From the NCBI GenBank assembly GCA_900323505.1, contig OOIN01000001.1:1426001-1490000 (forward strand): a stretch of DNA of 64,000 bases, read 5' to 3'. The number at the start of each line of letters is the position of its first letter. Within the stretch, counting starts at the first letter, position 1. Source of the DNA: Ustilago trichophora (Eukaryota > Basidiomycota > Ustilaginomycetes > Ustilaginales > Ustilaginaceae). The notes under the pieces were generated by a model. The model did not search any database. It worked only from the letters and a program-made list of their open reading frames with translations, and was not told where the DNA came from. A program made the position numbers and the translations under genes. Shown here piece by piece: positions 1 through 11,800 of this stretch.

Positions 1-2317
1 GGAAGAAGAGCTGCGGACGCTTTAGCAAAAAGTAGCCAGCCCCGAGAAAGGCGATGGCACTGAGCATGAGCAGCAAGATGCTCTCTTCCTTGTTGACATC
101 TCCGATCGTAAACAAACCCGTCATGAGGCACGACAGGCCCCAGACCAACACTAGCCCTTCGTTATCCGACTTGAAGTCGGCAGTCAGTCCGAACGCTGGC
201 CAAGCAAAGCCAAGGAGGATGAAGCCGACGAACCAAGCTATTCGATGTACATAGCCCACCGCAATAAGCTCCAACATTGCCAGACTTGCAAAGGCTACCA
301 GTACCGTCTTATGCCTCGAGATACCTCCCTCCGATTTTAACAGCTGATGGTAAGCCGCAGCAAAAAGTGGCAGGTCATCGACGACCCGACCCCAGAAAAG
401 GAACGCCAGAGCGGCATACAGATAGTACGAGATCGGCATCTCCTGCGCAGCAAACAGCGCGAAAACGCCACCCGAGATGGGAGCAATGACGACTTTGAGC
501 AAGCTCGGTCGCGGCTTTCTCTTGGAGGCAGGTGTCAACGAAGCGACTGCATCGTCGGGCAGCATGTGATTGCGCAGAAGAAATGAGAAAGCGGAGATCA
601 TGGATCCGATGTATCCCACGGTGACGATCGAGCACAACAGAAACCAGTCGTAGGTCTGCAGATAGCGTGCACCTTCGATAGCATCGTCCATGAGCATGTT
701 ACTCATCACAACGGCCTCTTCATACCTGCCCTCGTCGATGTTTGTCTGAATTTGAGCGACTCTCTTCTCGCCGGGACGCTTCTCGTCAAGGTCGCGGGAG
801 AGGGGTACAAATGGCTTGAAACGCACCATCCGTCGAGCGCGAGAATGGTGCTTGACGCGGTAGGTCTCAAGTACCTGTTGCGCGTTTGCCAAAAGTGCAC
901 GAGCCTTGTGCTCTTCAGACAAATCCACCAGATCGAGCCGCAGTCGCCCCTCAGAATTGGCAGGAACGGGCACGCCCAGTAGAGTCGCCATCAGCGGCGT
1001 GATGTCTGCCTGATCGACATCAACCCGGCTGATGTCATCAAGATACCAGTCGGCAAAGTAAGGGTCTTGGCTCCGCTCCAATCTTGCATCTCGCTTCTGC
1101 TGCGTGGTAGCTGGCTGAGGACCACGCACTCCGGCACCCCATGCAACGAGAGGAGTGCGCGTGTTGTGAGGGTCGCCGTCACCGTGGTTGCCCTTGAGGC
1201 TCATGCCGTGATCTGCGGTGAAGACGTAGGCGGTGCGACCGTCGTTCTGATAGAAGTCGTCCATGAGCTTTTCGACCTCGCGTGCGATGGCATCGACGAC
1301 AATCGTGTTGCCGACGTATTCCGGCGAAAGCGGTCGATAGGTGTGTCCAGTCGTGTCGAGTCCTAAAAGGTGGAGGAAGAAGATGGTACCTGGTTCTCGC
1401 ATCTTGAGGCTAAGCTCTTCGTTCTTCTTGGCTCTATCTAGAAGCTCTCTCAAGCGGTCGAGCACCCACAGGTCGAGGTGGGAGGCATCCTTGGTGAAAT
1501 CTTCGTCCTCTTCGTTGTATGTCCACATGTCCACACGATCGGCTGCTGCACCTACGGCAAACATGGGAACGATGTCAGGAGAGCCAAAGGCAAATGAGTG
1601 GCTGGACTGGTTCAGCAGCGAGTCAAAGGCGATCGGATTGAGCTTCCACCCTTTGGTCACAGCACTGACGTCCTCGTACATTCCGGCGATCATGGCCACA
1701 TGACCAGGTCGGCTCTCGGTGGGAACACGAGTATGGCTGAGGCCCCATGCGCCGCGATTGCGCGAGACGCTGCGCAAGAATGGCGCTGCATAGGCCGCCT
1801 CAGGTATCTGACCGGCTATTTGAGCTCGAGTGTCGGGCGACTTATCCGATTGGAGGGCGAGAGGATAAGGGTATGGCTGGCCGAATGGATTCTTGGCGAA
1901 AGCGCCCCATGAGCCCATAATACCGTCTTGAGCGTATGAGCCATCACGCGTGGCTGACCATGTAGGCAACACATCGGCGGTATGTTTCCTGTAGAGAGTA
2001 TCGGCACGTAGTCCGTCGCCGACGATAAGAACGAGTCGCTTCGCTGGAGCCTCGAGGTGGGCAGAGTTGCTTGCAGTTGTCAAAGTTTCCTGAACGCTAA
2101 ACCGTGGCTGAGGATGAACGACGGGTGAGGTAAAGTAGATATCGAAGATGGAGCCGATATAGACGATATGAAATAGCAAGCTGAGAAGCAGAAAGCGTAC
2201 CGAGGAGATCTTTCTCAGCCTCTTGACGTGTATTGGCTCAGCTGTGTTGACGCCGCAATGGCGTCTAGATGATGCAGGTACGGATGAGCCAGCATCCTTG
2301 CTGTCTGCCTTACTCAT
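1..2317 (-). CDS. MCD4: GPI ethanolamine-phosphate transferase 1 (Mcd4/PIG-N), 5' part only
   Basis: The family adds ethanolamine phosphate to the first mannose of the GPI anchor precursor in the ER. The gene runs off the left edge, so only about 772 N-terminal codons are visible. The ATG at 2317 is followed by a basic stretch and a hydrophobic signal-anchor (VRFLLLSLLFHIVYIGSIFD). Next come the alkaline-phosphatase-fold metal and nucleophile motifs of the family: LIVGDGLRADTLY, ESRPGHVAMIAGMYED, HLLGLDTTGHTYRP and TADHGMSLKGNHGDGDPHNT. The lumenal domain is followed by a hydrophobic segment (WFLLCSIVTVGYIGSM) that begins the multispan C-terminal half, and then the window ends. The first exon is continuous, with no intron or break seen. 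Mcd4 is favoured over Gpi7 and Gpi13 by overall pattern and the N-terminal anchor; this is family recognition, not a computed alignment. Confidence 0.88.
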   Translation of the reverse strand, partial: MSKADSKDAGSSVPASSRRHCGVNTAEPIHVKRLRKISSVRFLLLSLLFHIVYIGSIFDIYFTSPVVHPQPRFSVQETLTTASNSAHLEAPAKRLVLIVGDGLRADTLYRKHTADVLPTWSATRDGSYAQDGIMGSWGAFAKNPFGQPYPYPLALQSDKSPDTRAQIAGQIPEAAYAAPFLRSVSRNRGAWGLSHTRVPTESRPGHVAMIAGMYEDVSAVTKGWKLNPIAFDSLLNQSSHSFAFGSPDIVPMFAVGAAADRVDMWTYNEEDEDFTKDASHLDLWVLDRLRELLDRAKKNEELSLKMREPGTIFFLHLLGLDTTGHTYRPLSPEYVGNTIVVDAIAREVEKLMDDFYQNDGRTAYVFTADHGMSLKGNHGDGDPHNTRTPLVAWGAGVRGPQPATTQQKRDARLERSQDPYFADWYLDDISRVDVDQADITPLMATLLGVPVPANSEGRLRLDLVDLSEEHKARALLANAQQVLETYRVKHHSRARRMVRFKPFVPLSRDLDEKRPGEKRVAQIQTNIDEGRYEEAVVMSNMLMDDAIEGARYLQTYDWFLLCSIVTVGYIGSMISAFSFLLRNHMLPDDAVASLTPASKRKPRPSLLKVVIAPISGGVFALFAAQEMPISYYLYAALAFLFWGRVVDDLPLFAAAYHQLLKSEGGISRHKTVLVAFASLAMLELIAVGYVHRIAWFVGFILLGFAWPAFGLTADFKSDNEGLVLVWGLSCLMTGLFTIGDVNKEESILLLMLSAIAFLGAGYFLLKRPQLFF

Positions 2318-3067
2318 GTCCGCAGCACCTTGTACTCGCTGCGACAATCGATGGGCTTGATGATCGAGGCGCCAACTAATCGATCGCCTGTTGGTGATGG
2401 CTATGAGGGAGGGCTGAGAGCAAGTCAGCTTCGGAATCTTGAAAGAAGATGACCGTGCACGTTTTGTTGGAATGCCAGACCCTGAAGCAAACTGAGGGGC
2501 CTTGGAGGCTGGATTTTGAAATTCTTGGAAATTTCAAGTTACAGTAGACCCTTCCACTCAATCTTGCCTGTTTCACCGCGGTGGCCAGGGACGGCCAACT
2601 GCTACTCTCATTATCATTGTCTGTGCCATTGCAACTGACATTAATTCGCTCATCCAGAGCCGCTCAGACCCTGGGTGGTTGGAAAATTGGAAATTCAAGA
2701 TTTGCCTGTCTGTAGCTCACCTTACGACCATCACCAATCAATTCCTTCAACTCATTCCACGGCCAAGGTTGCCAGGTTTTGACATTCGCAGCTTGACATG
2801 CATCAGGATCCCGCTAACCTGCGTGGTATCAACAGACTTGAACTGACCACGCCACGCCACACCACGCTACGTCAACAACACGATACAAGCAAGTGGCCGG
2901 TAGTGGTGGTCGAGAATGGAGAGGATCAACGAAATCATCGAAAATGGATTCTAGTATACAACCAAGTATAGAGAGGAGGGAGAGAATAAAGAAATAACGC
3001 AGAGAAGGAGGCCAACACGAAGAGAGAGAAGGAGACCATCACGAAGAGAAAGAAGGAGGATGCTGTA
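2318..3067. other. Intergenic region between MCD4 and the phosphate carrier
   Basis: About 750 bases hold the MCD4 upstream region and the 3' flank of the phosphate carrier gene, both read leftward. I see no gene. There is a short run of CCACGC/CCACACC-like units near 2850-2872, a purine-rich stretch (GAGAGAAGGAGAAAG type) at about 2970-3060 next to the carrier stop codon, and one TACAGTA heptamer at 2540-2546. Confidence 0.6.
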
Positions 3068-4048
3068 CTACTGCTTCTTTTCGCTGTCGCTCTCGGACTT
3101 GATCTCGATCCCGGGAGGCTTGCCAATGAGTTGTCCGATTTGATCGTAGAGACACATCTGTAGAGAGATGAGACACGCCGTCATGAGCACCCTTGTACCG
3201 AGACCCGCCCAGATACCAACGGGACCAGTCTCGGCGGCGAGACGAACGAGCTTGGTCATGGCGCTACCTTTTCCTCCTCCTCCTTTGTTGATCTTGCTCA
3301 AGAGGGTATCGGCAGGGTGGGAGAGGACGGCGGCGGCAACACCAGCCACCATACCGCAACCGAGCTGGATGGCGATCTCACCAGGCTTGCCGTACTTTTC
3401 GCGCTGTTCTTTGGAGATGTTGGAGTCGACGGCGGTGTGAGCCCACTCGTTGGTGACGAATTGACCGATGGCGTATGGGACCTGCTTGCAGAGGATGGGA
3501 GCGTAACCAGCGTAAAAGCCTCTGATACCTTCCTCAGCACCCATGCGGGTGATGGCTGAGACGAGACCCTTGGCGTAACCGCGTTCCGAGACGAGACGAA
3601 TACGTGCTGCCTCGAGAGGGGTGAGGAGGGTAGTTGCGATGACTTCAGCGGCCGAGGCACCACCAAGGTAGATGACCTGGCGGTAGTTGGATGCGGCCTC
3701 TTGGCTACCCGCCCAATCGACACCCTTTTTCTTGAAGAATTCGTAACCGGCAAACTTGGCACCACCCTGAATGAGGTAGCCGACGGCGGTTGGGCCGAAA
3801 CCGGTGAGAAGGCCTTGCGGACCTTCTGATGCGATAATTTTACGGCCCATGGAGAGCATGGTCTCTTTTGAACCTTTGGGCTCGAGCTGGATGCGTGTCT
3901 TGACGACGTCGATGGGGGTCATGGCACCGTGGGTGAGAGTCGCGCAGAGGGCACCTGAAGCAAAGAATCGTGCATAGTCTCGGAAGTCGTAAGCTGGCGT
4001 CAAGGCGCCAGGCGCCATCTTGTAGCCTGTATTCGAAGAGGCAGCCAT
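3068..4048 (-). CDS. MIR1: Mitochondrial phosphate carrier (Mir1/Pic2 type)
   Basis: A 326-residue mitochondrial carrier family protein of the inner membrane. By family it imports phosphate into the matrix by H+ symport, and Pic2-type members also carry copper. Three tandem repeats of about 100 residues carry the signature Px[DE]xx[KR]: PIDVVKTRIQ in repeat 1, PLEAARIRLV in repeat 2 and HPADTLLSKIN in repeat 3. The motifs GFGPTAVGYLIQGGAKFAGYEFFKK and GYAPILCKQVPYAIGQF are characteristic of the phosphate carrier rather than nucleotide carriers. I chose the ATG at 4048 (MAASSN); the frame stays open 16 codons upstream but only to a TTG. The tail is short and charged (KSESDSEKKQ). No intron is apparent. 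Confidence 0.9.
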   Translation of the reverse strand: MAASSNTGYKMAPGALTPAYDFRDYARFFASGALCATLTHGAMTPIDVVKTRIQLEPKGSKETMLSMGRKIIASEGPQGLLTGFGPTAVGYLIQGGAKFAGYEFFKKKGVDWAGSQEAASNYRQVIYLGGASAAEVIATTLLTPLEAARIRLVSERGYAKGLVSAITRMGAEEGIRGFYAGYAPILCKQVPYAIGQFVTNEWAHTAVDSNISKEQREKYGKPGEIAIQLGCGMVAGVAAAVLSHPADTLLSKINKGGGGKGSAMTKLVRLAAETGPVGIWAGLGTRVLMTACLISLQMCLYDQIGQLIGKPPGIEIKSESDSEKKQ

Positions 4049-4170
4049 AGTGGGATGCGGTGAGGGTGTGTCGCAGGCCTCGAGGACACACGACAAGAGG
4101 GAGGAGTAGGGATAACGGTGTGAAGAAAGGATGGGTATGGTGCTGAGGTGAACAGCGAAATTGCCAGATG

Positions 4171-4176
4171 TTTATA
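4171..4176 (-). promoter_or_regulatory. Possible TATA box of the phosphate carrier gene
   Basis: TATAAA on the minus strand, about 125 bases upstream of the chosen ATG at 4048. The distance fits a core promoter with a short 5' leader. The call rests on sequence and position only. Confidence 0.35.
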
Positions 4177-4298
4177 TGTATGGATAAGCGGTGATTGTAT
4201 CAAGTCGGATAAGGCGAGGCCAGGTTGCGCAGAAAGCGAAGAGGAATTTGGTGACACGGGCCATACAGCGCAACTAACTAAATGTTGCAATTCTGACG

Positions 4299-4317
4299 TA
4301 CAGTACAGTATACAGTA
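4299..4317. repeat. Three overlapping/adjacent TACAGTA heptamers
   Basis: TACAGTA occurs at 4299-4305, 4304-4310 and 4311-4317 in the shared upstream region of the phosphate carrier and the Zn2Cys6 gene. Single copies of the same heptamer or its complement recur in other intergenic stretches of the window. Function is unknown. Confidence 0.6.
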
Positions 4318-5288
4318 CTGCTGCACTCGTTAACCTCAATGTCCCGCAAGCAGAGAACGGCCAATTCTTAACACGAGCACTGACGATGTGAGAATGCCGT
4401 CGGGACGGCTATCCCGAAGAAGTCAAAAGATTCGAAATCATCACATGGATGGATACCTGAGAAAAATACGAGCAACGGCACCCATGCACGAGCTCATTGC
4501 ACAGGAAGAAGCGTCGCTATCACTGCACGCCCGGTTGTACGGCTGTACAAAGGGAAGAAACCGCCAACCGCATATCCGGATCAACTCAACTCGACTGATT
4601 GAATTGCCTGTGCGGCTGACGGGCAAGAAAAGATTGCGAAACCAGCGTCTCGTCTGTGATGGCTGCAACTGGAATGAAAATGACGTTGTGATGCAGCTTG
4701 ACGTGCTCCTGGCTCGAGAGCCAAAATTCGAATATGTTGATACTTGTAAGTTAGCTTTGACCTTTTCGCTTCAAGATGGAAGCTCTAGTTTTCTGTCCAC
4801 CATGGCAAGGTCCATGGAGCATTCGCCAGAAAATAACAATAGCTTGATGACAGTGTACCAAGACGAACACATGAGAAGGACCCTTTCCTTGCTGCACGGG
4901 CAAGAAGCACCCGGCCCTTGGCACTCTCTGGCATAAATCTATCGGGTCAATCGGATCCTCCAGTCTTCGATCGAAACACTTCACTGCCGATCTAACAAAC
5001 CCAAATCTCCTGTCACATTTCACGACCAAGCTGGCTGGCTTGGTTGTTTGGTGGTGACGGTGGGTCAGAGTTCGACACAAAAGGGTCTAGCCGATTGTGG
5101 ATGGACACCTGTGCATAAAAAGTACCCATACTTGCAGTCTACTACTTTTACATCTTCGCGTCGTCGCAACTGTGCACCAAAGCATCCGCAGTGTCGGATG
5201 ACTGTTTCCTCCATCATTCTCTCTACCTCACAGCGATATCGTGCAATCATCTTTGGGTTGGAAACAACATTCGACAGACATCGACACT

Positions 5289-5515
5289 ATGCCGCTAAAG
5301 TCAGAAGCAGCGCCCACTTCACCGCCCGCGGCTCGTACACGAAAGCCCGGCGAAGTGCGTTCACGCAGCGGATGCGTGACTTGCAAGCAACGTCGTAAAA
5401 AATGTGACGAAGACTTTCGTATCCGTCACAATGGTGCCATGTCGTGCAGTCGATGTGCTGATCGTGGCATTCACTGCGAGCTCAGCTTAACCACAGCTAC
5501 GCCCCAACGAGCCTC

Positions 5516-5565
<50 letters not shown>

Positions 5566-8500
5566 GACCTTCGCCCTATCCGACATCGAGTTCAGCGACT
5601 CCATCCAGCACATCCAAGCTCAACTCGCGCAACCTTCGCGGTCCCAATGCCACCAACACTGCCGCAATGCATCACAACAATGGCATGCAATCCACAGCAT
5701 CCACTTCGGCTGCTCCCATGGCCTCTTCGGTTGCTCCGATGACCAGCAGCACCATCGATACGACGGCCACAGCAGCGTATCAGTCTGCTTTGGATCCAAC
5801 TCAGTCCTGGAATGCCTCAGCCCATTTCCCAATGCTGCAATATACACAGCCACAGATGCAAAACACTGCTGCCACTTTGCCTGGCCTTCAGAACCCTGCC
5901 GCCATGAACCAACTCGCTTGGATCTCCCAGAACGCCGCCGCTCTCAATCGATCCGCAATTCGTTACAATCGTCCCAACATCTGGCCGATGGGATCCTCCA
6001 ACAGTCTGGCCGACTCAGCCACTGCGCCAGGTATCCAGAACCCACCCGTCAACGTCCCTACGCAGACAAACACTGTCGACATGAATACGCTTTACAACAT
6101 TCTCAACAGCAATCCTGTTGCCGCACCCGCTGCATCCAACGCTTCACAATGGAACCAGAGCTACAACAACACCATGGACAATGTCATGCTCGACGATTTC
6201 GTCAGCGAACTCATGAGCCTCACCGGTCCCCTCGTCGGCGGCGGTGATGGTACGTCTTCGGCTCCTCAAACCTCGGACAACACTCCTGCAGCAGCACCCA
6301 ATCAAGCTTCGCCCCTCGAAACACGCCCTACATCCCGCTCGGCCCATGAGCCATCGCGTGCCTCCTCTGCTACAGCAATCACTCAGAGGCACAATGCCAC
6401 CCTCGCATCTACGTCAGCCGCTTCTCAGTCCAAGCACGCCAGCAACCCTGCCCACTCCTCGCCTTCTTCCTCCTCGGCGCAGCCCAAATCCGGAAATGGC
6501 AAAGGAGCGACTCCAGGTCGAGCTTCGAACCGATATCGCAAGCTGCTCGATTCAGACGCCATCGAGTCCTTGCTCAGCAAGTACAGTCCCATCTACGAGC
6601 GTTTCTGGCACGCCACACTCATGCTTCTCTCCAATAAAAAGCGCCAGGCTGCCGTTGACTACCTCATGGCTGTTGTCCGTTCCAACAAGGCCTGCCGTGC
6701 TTCTGTACTCGTCGTGTGTCTTGCCTATCACGAGCTCGCTCTGTGCGTACGCAAAGGCGCACAGAAGGGTAGCGCAAAGCAGCAGCCAGCACCCCAGGGC
6801 TGGACTACCGTAGCTACCGATGCCGTCAACTCCAACTGGGATTCCATCCGGGCGGGCGCCCCTGGCCAGAACCCCAAAGCTTCCAAACCTTCCACCGAGG
6901 AAAGCATGTCTCCGAGCATCAGCAGATTGTTCCCTCAGGAGCCCCAATTTGACGAGCGCCATTCTAGCCGATCTGGGGTCACCGATCGAAGGAACGACAA
7001 CGGCGAAGAAGACGTGCATCAGTCACGTGGTGACAGTGACGATGACAATGATGACAACGACGAAGAGGTGGAACCAGAGGAAGAGATCAGCACCATCGAA
7101 AGTCGCCGCAGTGGTGAGCGGCCATATGTGTCGGCCGCTGCCAAGCTGAGCTCGGAGCGATACGGAGCGACCAGCTTTTCGCGTCGCAGCGAGTCAGCGC
7201 CACGATCGCCGCGCCCACCCTCTCGCAGTCTGACCGGCAAGCTCTCTACCGTCGAAGACAATATCCAACAGATGGACGATCCCTCCCGAGACGCATTCAA
7301 CGGCCAAGCGGTCGAAAAGCACACTGTCGAGCTGTGGCTTGAGATTGCTCAGGCAGAACTGCAGCGCAGCAGGGACGAGTTGACGCTGGATCAAGAGCTG
7401 TGTGCCCTCATCAACATTCGATGGGCATGTCTCTGCTTTGCTGGTGCCGAGCGCGCGCGTCAGCTCACCGAGGAGCTCGGTATGGTGATGCAGCGAGAGG
7501 GTATCGATATGGACCAAGCCATGGAAGAAGAGAAAAGGGGATCCTTTGTCAGCGTCATGCTCCTCACCGCCGTTTACACGGACGTATTGGACACGGTTAC
7601 AGACCGAGGTAAGCGCAGCCATGTCGCCCTTCGCGGAAACGACGCCGTGAACAACCCGCGCCAACCCTCGCGAACCTCAAAACTCCGTCGCTCGAGCAGC
7701 TTGGGTGGGGGCGAAAATGGAGGCTCTGAACCCTTCTTTGGCCGGATCTCGCTGGTCTCGCTGGAGCTGTTGTCGTGTTTCAAGCTGATCTCGGATCTCT
7801 CTGCCGATGTGTGGGGGCCCGTCAGCAGCACCATCTCACACCCTACCCGACCCTCTGAAGACGAAGTTGCCGAAAGATCGCGCGACATCGAACGTAAAGT
7901 CATGTCTCTCCCACCCTGGTCCGATCCCAACACTTCATCCTCCCTTCGCGTACGAGCATTTGCACTGCAAGAAATCTGGCGCCAAACTGCCCGTTTGTAC
8001 CTCCTCCAAGCAGTGCATCGTCGTGGACCTTTGCACCCCGAATTGCAAAACATCCTGCACGAAATCATCCGCTTGGCCAAGATGATGAAAATTCAATCTT
8101 TCTCCCCCTCGGCACCCATTTTTACTTCCACCACCAATGGTATCAAACACAATTCTTCTCTGCTCACTTCTCGACCAGCGCCACCGAACTATATTGGCGG
8201 GTTGAACACGTCTCATTCCCCCAACGATGTGCGCGATGGTAACCATCCAGATCCCCACATCAACGCCACTCTTGGTATGGAAGACTTTGACGAACACCCT
8301 GCCTTTCCCTCAGCAGCAGCGGCAGCAGCAGCAGGGGGAGTAGTAGATGCTGCTGACGAATGTGGCGAGGAAGAACCTGCAGGACCAGCGCCGTTCCAAA
8401 TGTGGTTGGACGTGGCAAGTTGGGAAATGTGTACCGTTTGGTTCTTGTGTAGCACCGTAGCATTGACCAGGGCGGATCGCCAGTTTTGTATCCACCATTT

Positions 8501-8645
8501 GGAAAGTTTGGGCATGGAAAGAGCTCAAAGAGACAATGTGCAGGTGATTAGGGACTATTGGGCCAACCAGGACTCGACGGGACATACGCTGGATTGGTTC
8601 GATTTTGTTAAAAGCTCAGGCAGGAGTGTCATTTTTGCATTCTAG
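5289..8645 (+). CDS. Zn2Cys6 fungal transcription factor with polyQ and polyA tracts
   Basis: A 1118-residue nuclear DNA-binding regulator. The binuclear zinc cluster has cysteines at about residues 29, 32, 39, 53, 56 and 63 (spacing CX2CX6CX13CX2CX6C), preceded by a basic arm. A tract of about 17 glutamines follows immediately. A long Ser/Thr/Asn/Gln-rich region runs to about residue 420. An acidic stretch (DSDDDNDDNDEEVEPEEE) lies near residue 590, a mostly helical middle region follows, and an alanine run (AAAAAAAGG) is close to the C-terminus. The start is the ATG at 5289 (MPLKSE); the frame extends 16 codons further only through a GTG. No intron is seen. Target genes cannot be inferred, and I do not recognise a specific characterised orthologue. 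Confidence 0.85.
5517..5567 (+). repeat. CAA/CAG trinucleotide repeat encoding polyglutamine
   Basis: About 17 glutamine codons, mostly alternating CAA and CAG, directly after the zinc cluster. Interrupted repeats like this are length-variable in many fungal regulators. Confidence 0.9.
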
Positions 8646-8864
8646 ATGGCGACTCGCAGCCTTGGATTCGACACGTCGACATCCTGTGTACAGATCTCTC
8701 CTCTGTCTGACAGTCCCACACCCGAAGCATGCACCACAGAAACCAACCTCCGTTCTGTCTGGGTCATCACAGTCTCCGACCAATCCAAACGTATACTCTG
8801 TCCATGGCCTGACTCTTCGCACTGTGTAACGTTGCAAATGTTGATGAGCAGAGCTGAAAGTGAA

Positions 8865-11800
8865 TCAAGCAGCCGCCGTCCAAGGCGAATCCAAAACAGC
8901 CAACGCTCCCGCCGTTGCATATCCACCTTTTGCAATCCTACTACCGAATTGCTGACCCAACTTGTCGGCCAATCGTGACAAGACGAGCCTTAGCTTTGAC
9001 CTCTGTTTTTCGATCTCCCCAAACACGGGGGCATAAGAGACAAACATGTCTTGGGTGAGGTCCGCATATGCCATCAGCTGAGAAGTTTGGTCCTCGGTCA
9101 GGATCTGATCAGATTCTGCTGTGGTGGTGGTGGAGGAGCCGGAGGAGAGGATGTGTAGTGCGTGCCCGAGATACGTCATGTGCAAGCTGAAGAGCGAGCG
9201 CATGTCTTTATCCTTCCTCTTCAAGGTGGTCTGAATCACCTCGTGGATCAAGGTTAGCCCCTCTGCAGAACCGGTTTGGCCATTGGATAGAGTCTTGATG
9301 GCAACAAGAACTCGCACAACCTCATCAATTTGCGATGGAGTCGTGTCAAGACACGTCTCGAGTTCAGAAGTTGCCGCGTCTAGAAGGTCTTCATCCCCAC
9401 TTGCTAATCCCAGAACGGCAAGGGCCAAGATGGATGGTACATGCACAGGCTCGCCTTCGGATGTCTCGATGTTGGAGAAGAGATGTTCTTTCACCTCCTC
9501 CACTCCGGGTTTACCGTTGGTGGCCCAGAGAAGTTTGGCGAGCTGCAGGGTGATGTCCAGTTCAGCAGCAGGGGCATCCTTTTCTTTGGCATTGGTAATG
9601 GCTTCTCGGATCGTGTTGACGGCGTCCGAGTGGGATCCAGTAAAGTAGCGAGACAGGGCAAGGCCGAGTTGGCTTTGGATCTTTGCGGCGAGGATGAGAG
9701 AGGGTTGCATGTGACCATCGATTGGGTCGGCAACGTTGGATGAAACATCTTCTTCCTCTTCACCATCGAGGAGCCCAATTGCGGCTTCGAACGCTACAGC
9801 TGCGCCATCATGGTCTCCAGCAGCCAGTCGGATGCGGCCGAGGTTGGATTCGGCCACGGCATATTGACGGGCAACGTCGGCAGATTCGGTCGCTTCATAG
9901 CGTTCTTCCAGCAGTGTAGCAGCTTTTGTGATTCTGTCGATTGCCAGATCCATCTGTCCCAACCTCTCCGAAATCAAAGCGGACAGATGAAGCGCATCGA
10001 CATCATTCGGCGAATTCGCAATGTACGCACTCAGGGCAAAGCTGGCACTTGACAGTGTTGCCTCTGTAACGCTCGCCTCGTCCTTTCTCTGGAACGAATC
10101 GAACACCGCCTGTCCCAACCCGTAGTCGGCTTCCTGCACGCTACCCTCCGTCAAGCTCACCGCATGCTCAAATAGCACCCTGCTAGCACGGTGATCTCCG
10201 AAATGCTTAGCAATCAGCGCCTGTCCGACCCAGGCAGCGCCATAGTCCGGGTCCACTGTCTGCGCCTTGATCAGGCTCTCGTTTGCCAGTTCCACATCTC
10301 CGTGATGCAGGTAGAGCAAACCGAGGTTGGTCCACCCAATAGGGCTTTTGGGCGCATTCTCGATGGCGCGGACGAAACAGTGCTGTGCAAGTTTGACGGA
10401 AGAGTGGAAGGTGAGATTGCCGAGGAGAAGCCAGTATGCTTCTTGGCCGGGCTCGTGGCGGAGGGCTTCTTTGATCGAGCCGATGGCCTGCAGGCGGGCT
10501 TGGGCAGATGAGGCTTCGGCAAATTCGATGATGGGTGTCGAATCGGATGGAGACAGGAAGGGTTGCGAGGATGGCAGGAGCAGGGCTCGAGAAGCGCAGT
10601 AGAGGGCTGTGGCGAGGTCTGCCCATGCACTGCCGGCTACCTTGTCGTCGGATGCGTTGAGGACCACACGCAGCTTGTACAGATAGACGCTGATTTGGAG
10701 CAGGCGAAAGGGAGAGGCTTCCAGGCCATCTGTTAATCGCAGCTTTTCGTGAGTCACAACGCTGATCGAGGGCAGCTTTGCGTCAGTCTCGAGCTCCTTT
10801 GCAAGCTTGAGCAAAAGGTTCAACTCCCCGTCATTATCCTTTGACAAGAGCGAGTCAGCCTGTTGCAGATTGCCGAACTTGCTCAAGTGGAACACGGCAT
10901 CCGCGACAATCTTCCACGCCGATCTTAGGTGGCGATCATGCGTGAGCAGAGCATGAGCTGCCTCACGAATGGCACTGATCGCAGAGATCTCTGCTCGCTC
11001 CACATAGCCTGTTGCCAGTTCCTGTCGAGAGGAAAGTAGGAACGCATTGCTGAGCGCCACCCTGACGCCGAGCTCGTCCGGATGCTTGAAGAGGATATCC
11101 GAGAAGGTATCGATGGCTGTGGAGAAATTACCGAGTTCGAGATGAACGTCGCCGATACTGTATCGTGCTTGCCAGCCATCGTCTTCGGGGTTGGCAGCAG
11201 CTTCGACGAGTTCGAGACACTTGGCGAAGCACTTGAGCGCTGCCACATGCCTTCCTGCCAGAGCGTACGCTTGGCCCAGTCGCTGCCATGAGATCTGATC
11301 ATCGGGCTCAGCTCGCAGAGCGATTTGAAAGGCGAGGATGGCATCTTCGAACCGCCTCTTGGCGATCTCGACATTTCCGATGGCCTTCCATGCCCATGCG
11401 TTGCGGGAAAGGTGTCGTCGCGATGCCTGCACTGCTGCTGCTGTACCACCACCGATTGCTTCGGCTCCACCTTCACCCTCGATGGTTCTGCGTGCAACCA
11501 CTTCCACAAGATCCCACTCCTGCTCTTCTGCAAATCCCACCGCAAGCCTTCTCGCTGCTTCGTCTTCGCGTGCGTCCAGCTCAAAGGCTTTCTGGAAGCA
11601 CTTGCTTGAACGCACTAGATCAGGCGGGGATAGCACATCCTCGTAGTAGAAGCCGAGAGATGTGTACGCAGGTGCAAAGGCAGGATTTCGCTTAAGTGCG
11701 GTGATGAATGCAGTGAAAGCGTGTGCAGGATCCGTGCGATACTCGCCACCCATGAGCCAAAGACATCGACCGAGACGCCACCAAAGCTTGGCACGCAGCT

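Larger units (their letters stand above)
4049..5288. other. Divergent intergenic region, phosphate carrier / Zn2Cys6 gene
   Basis: This 1.24 kb region lies between two divergently transcribed genes and should hold both promoters. It includes a TATAAA on the minus strand at 4171-4176 and three overlapping TACAGTA units at 4299-4317. A plus-strand open frame with an ATG at 4394 runs to 4936 (about 180 codons). It has no recognisable domain and I do not call it a gene. Confidence 0.5.

Noticed and set aside
4394..4936. Plus-strand ATG frame of about 180 codons
   Set aside because: No domain, no signal peptide, mixed composition, and it lies in a divergent promoter region.
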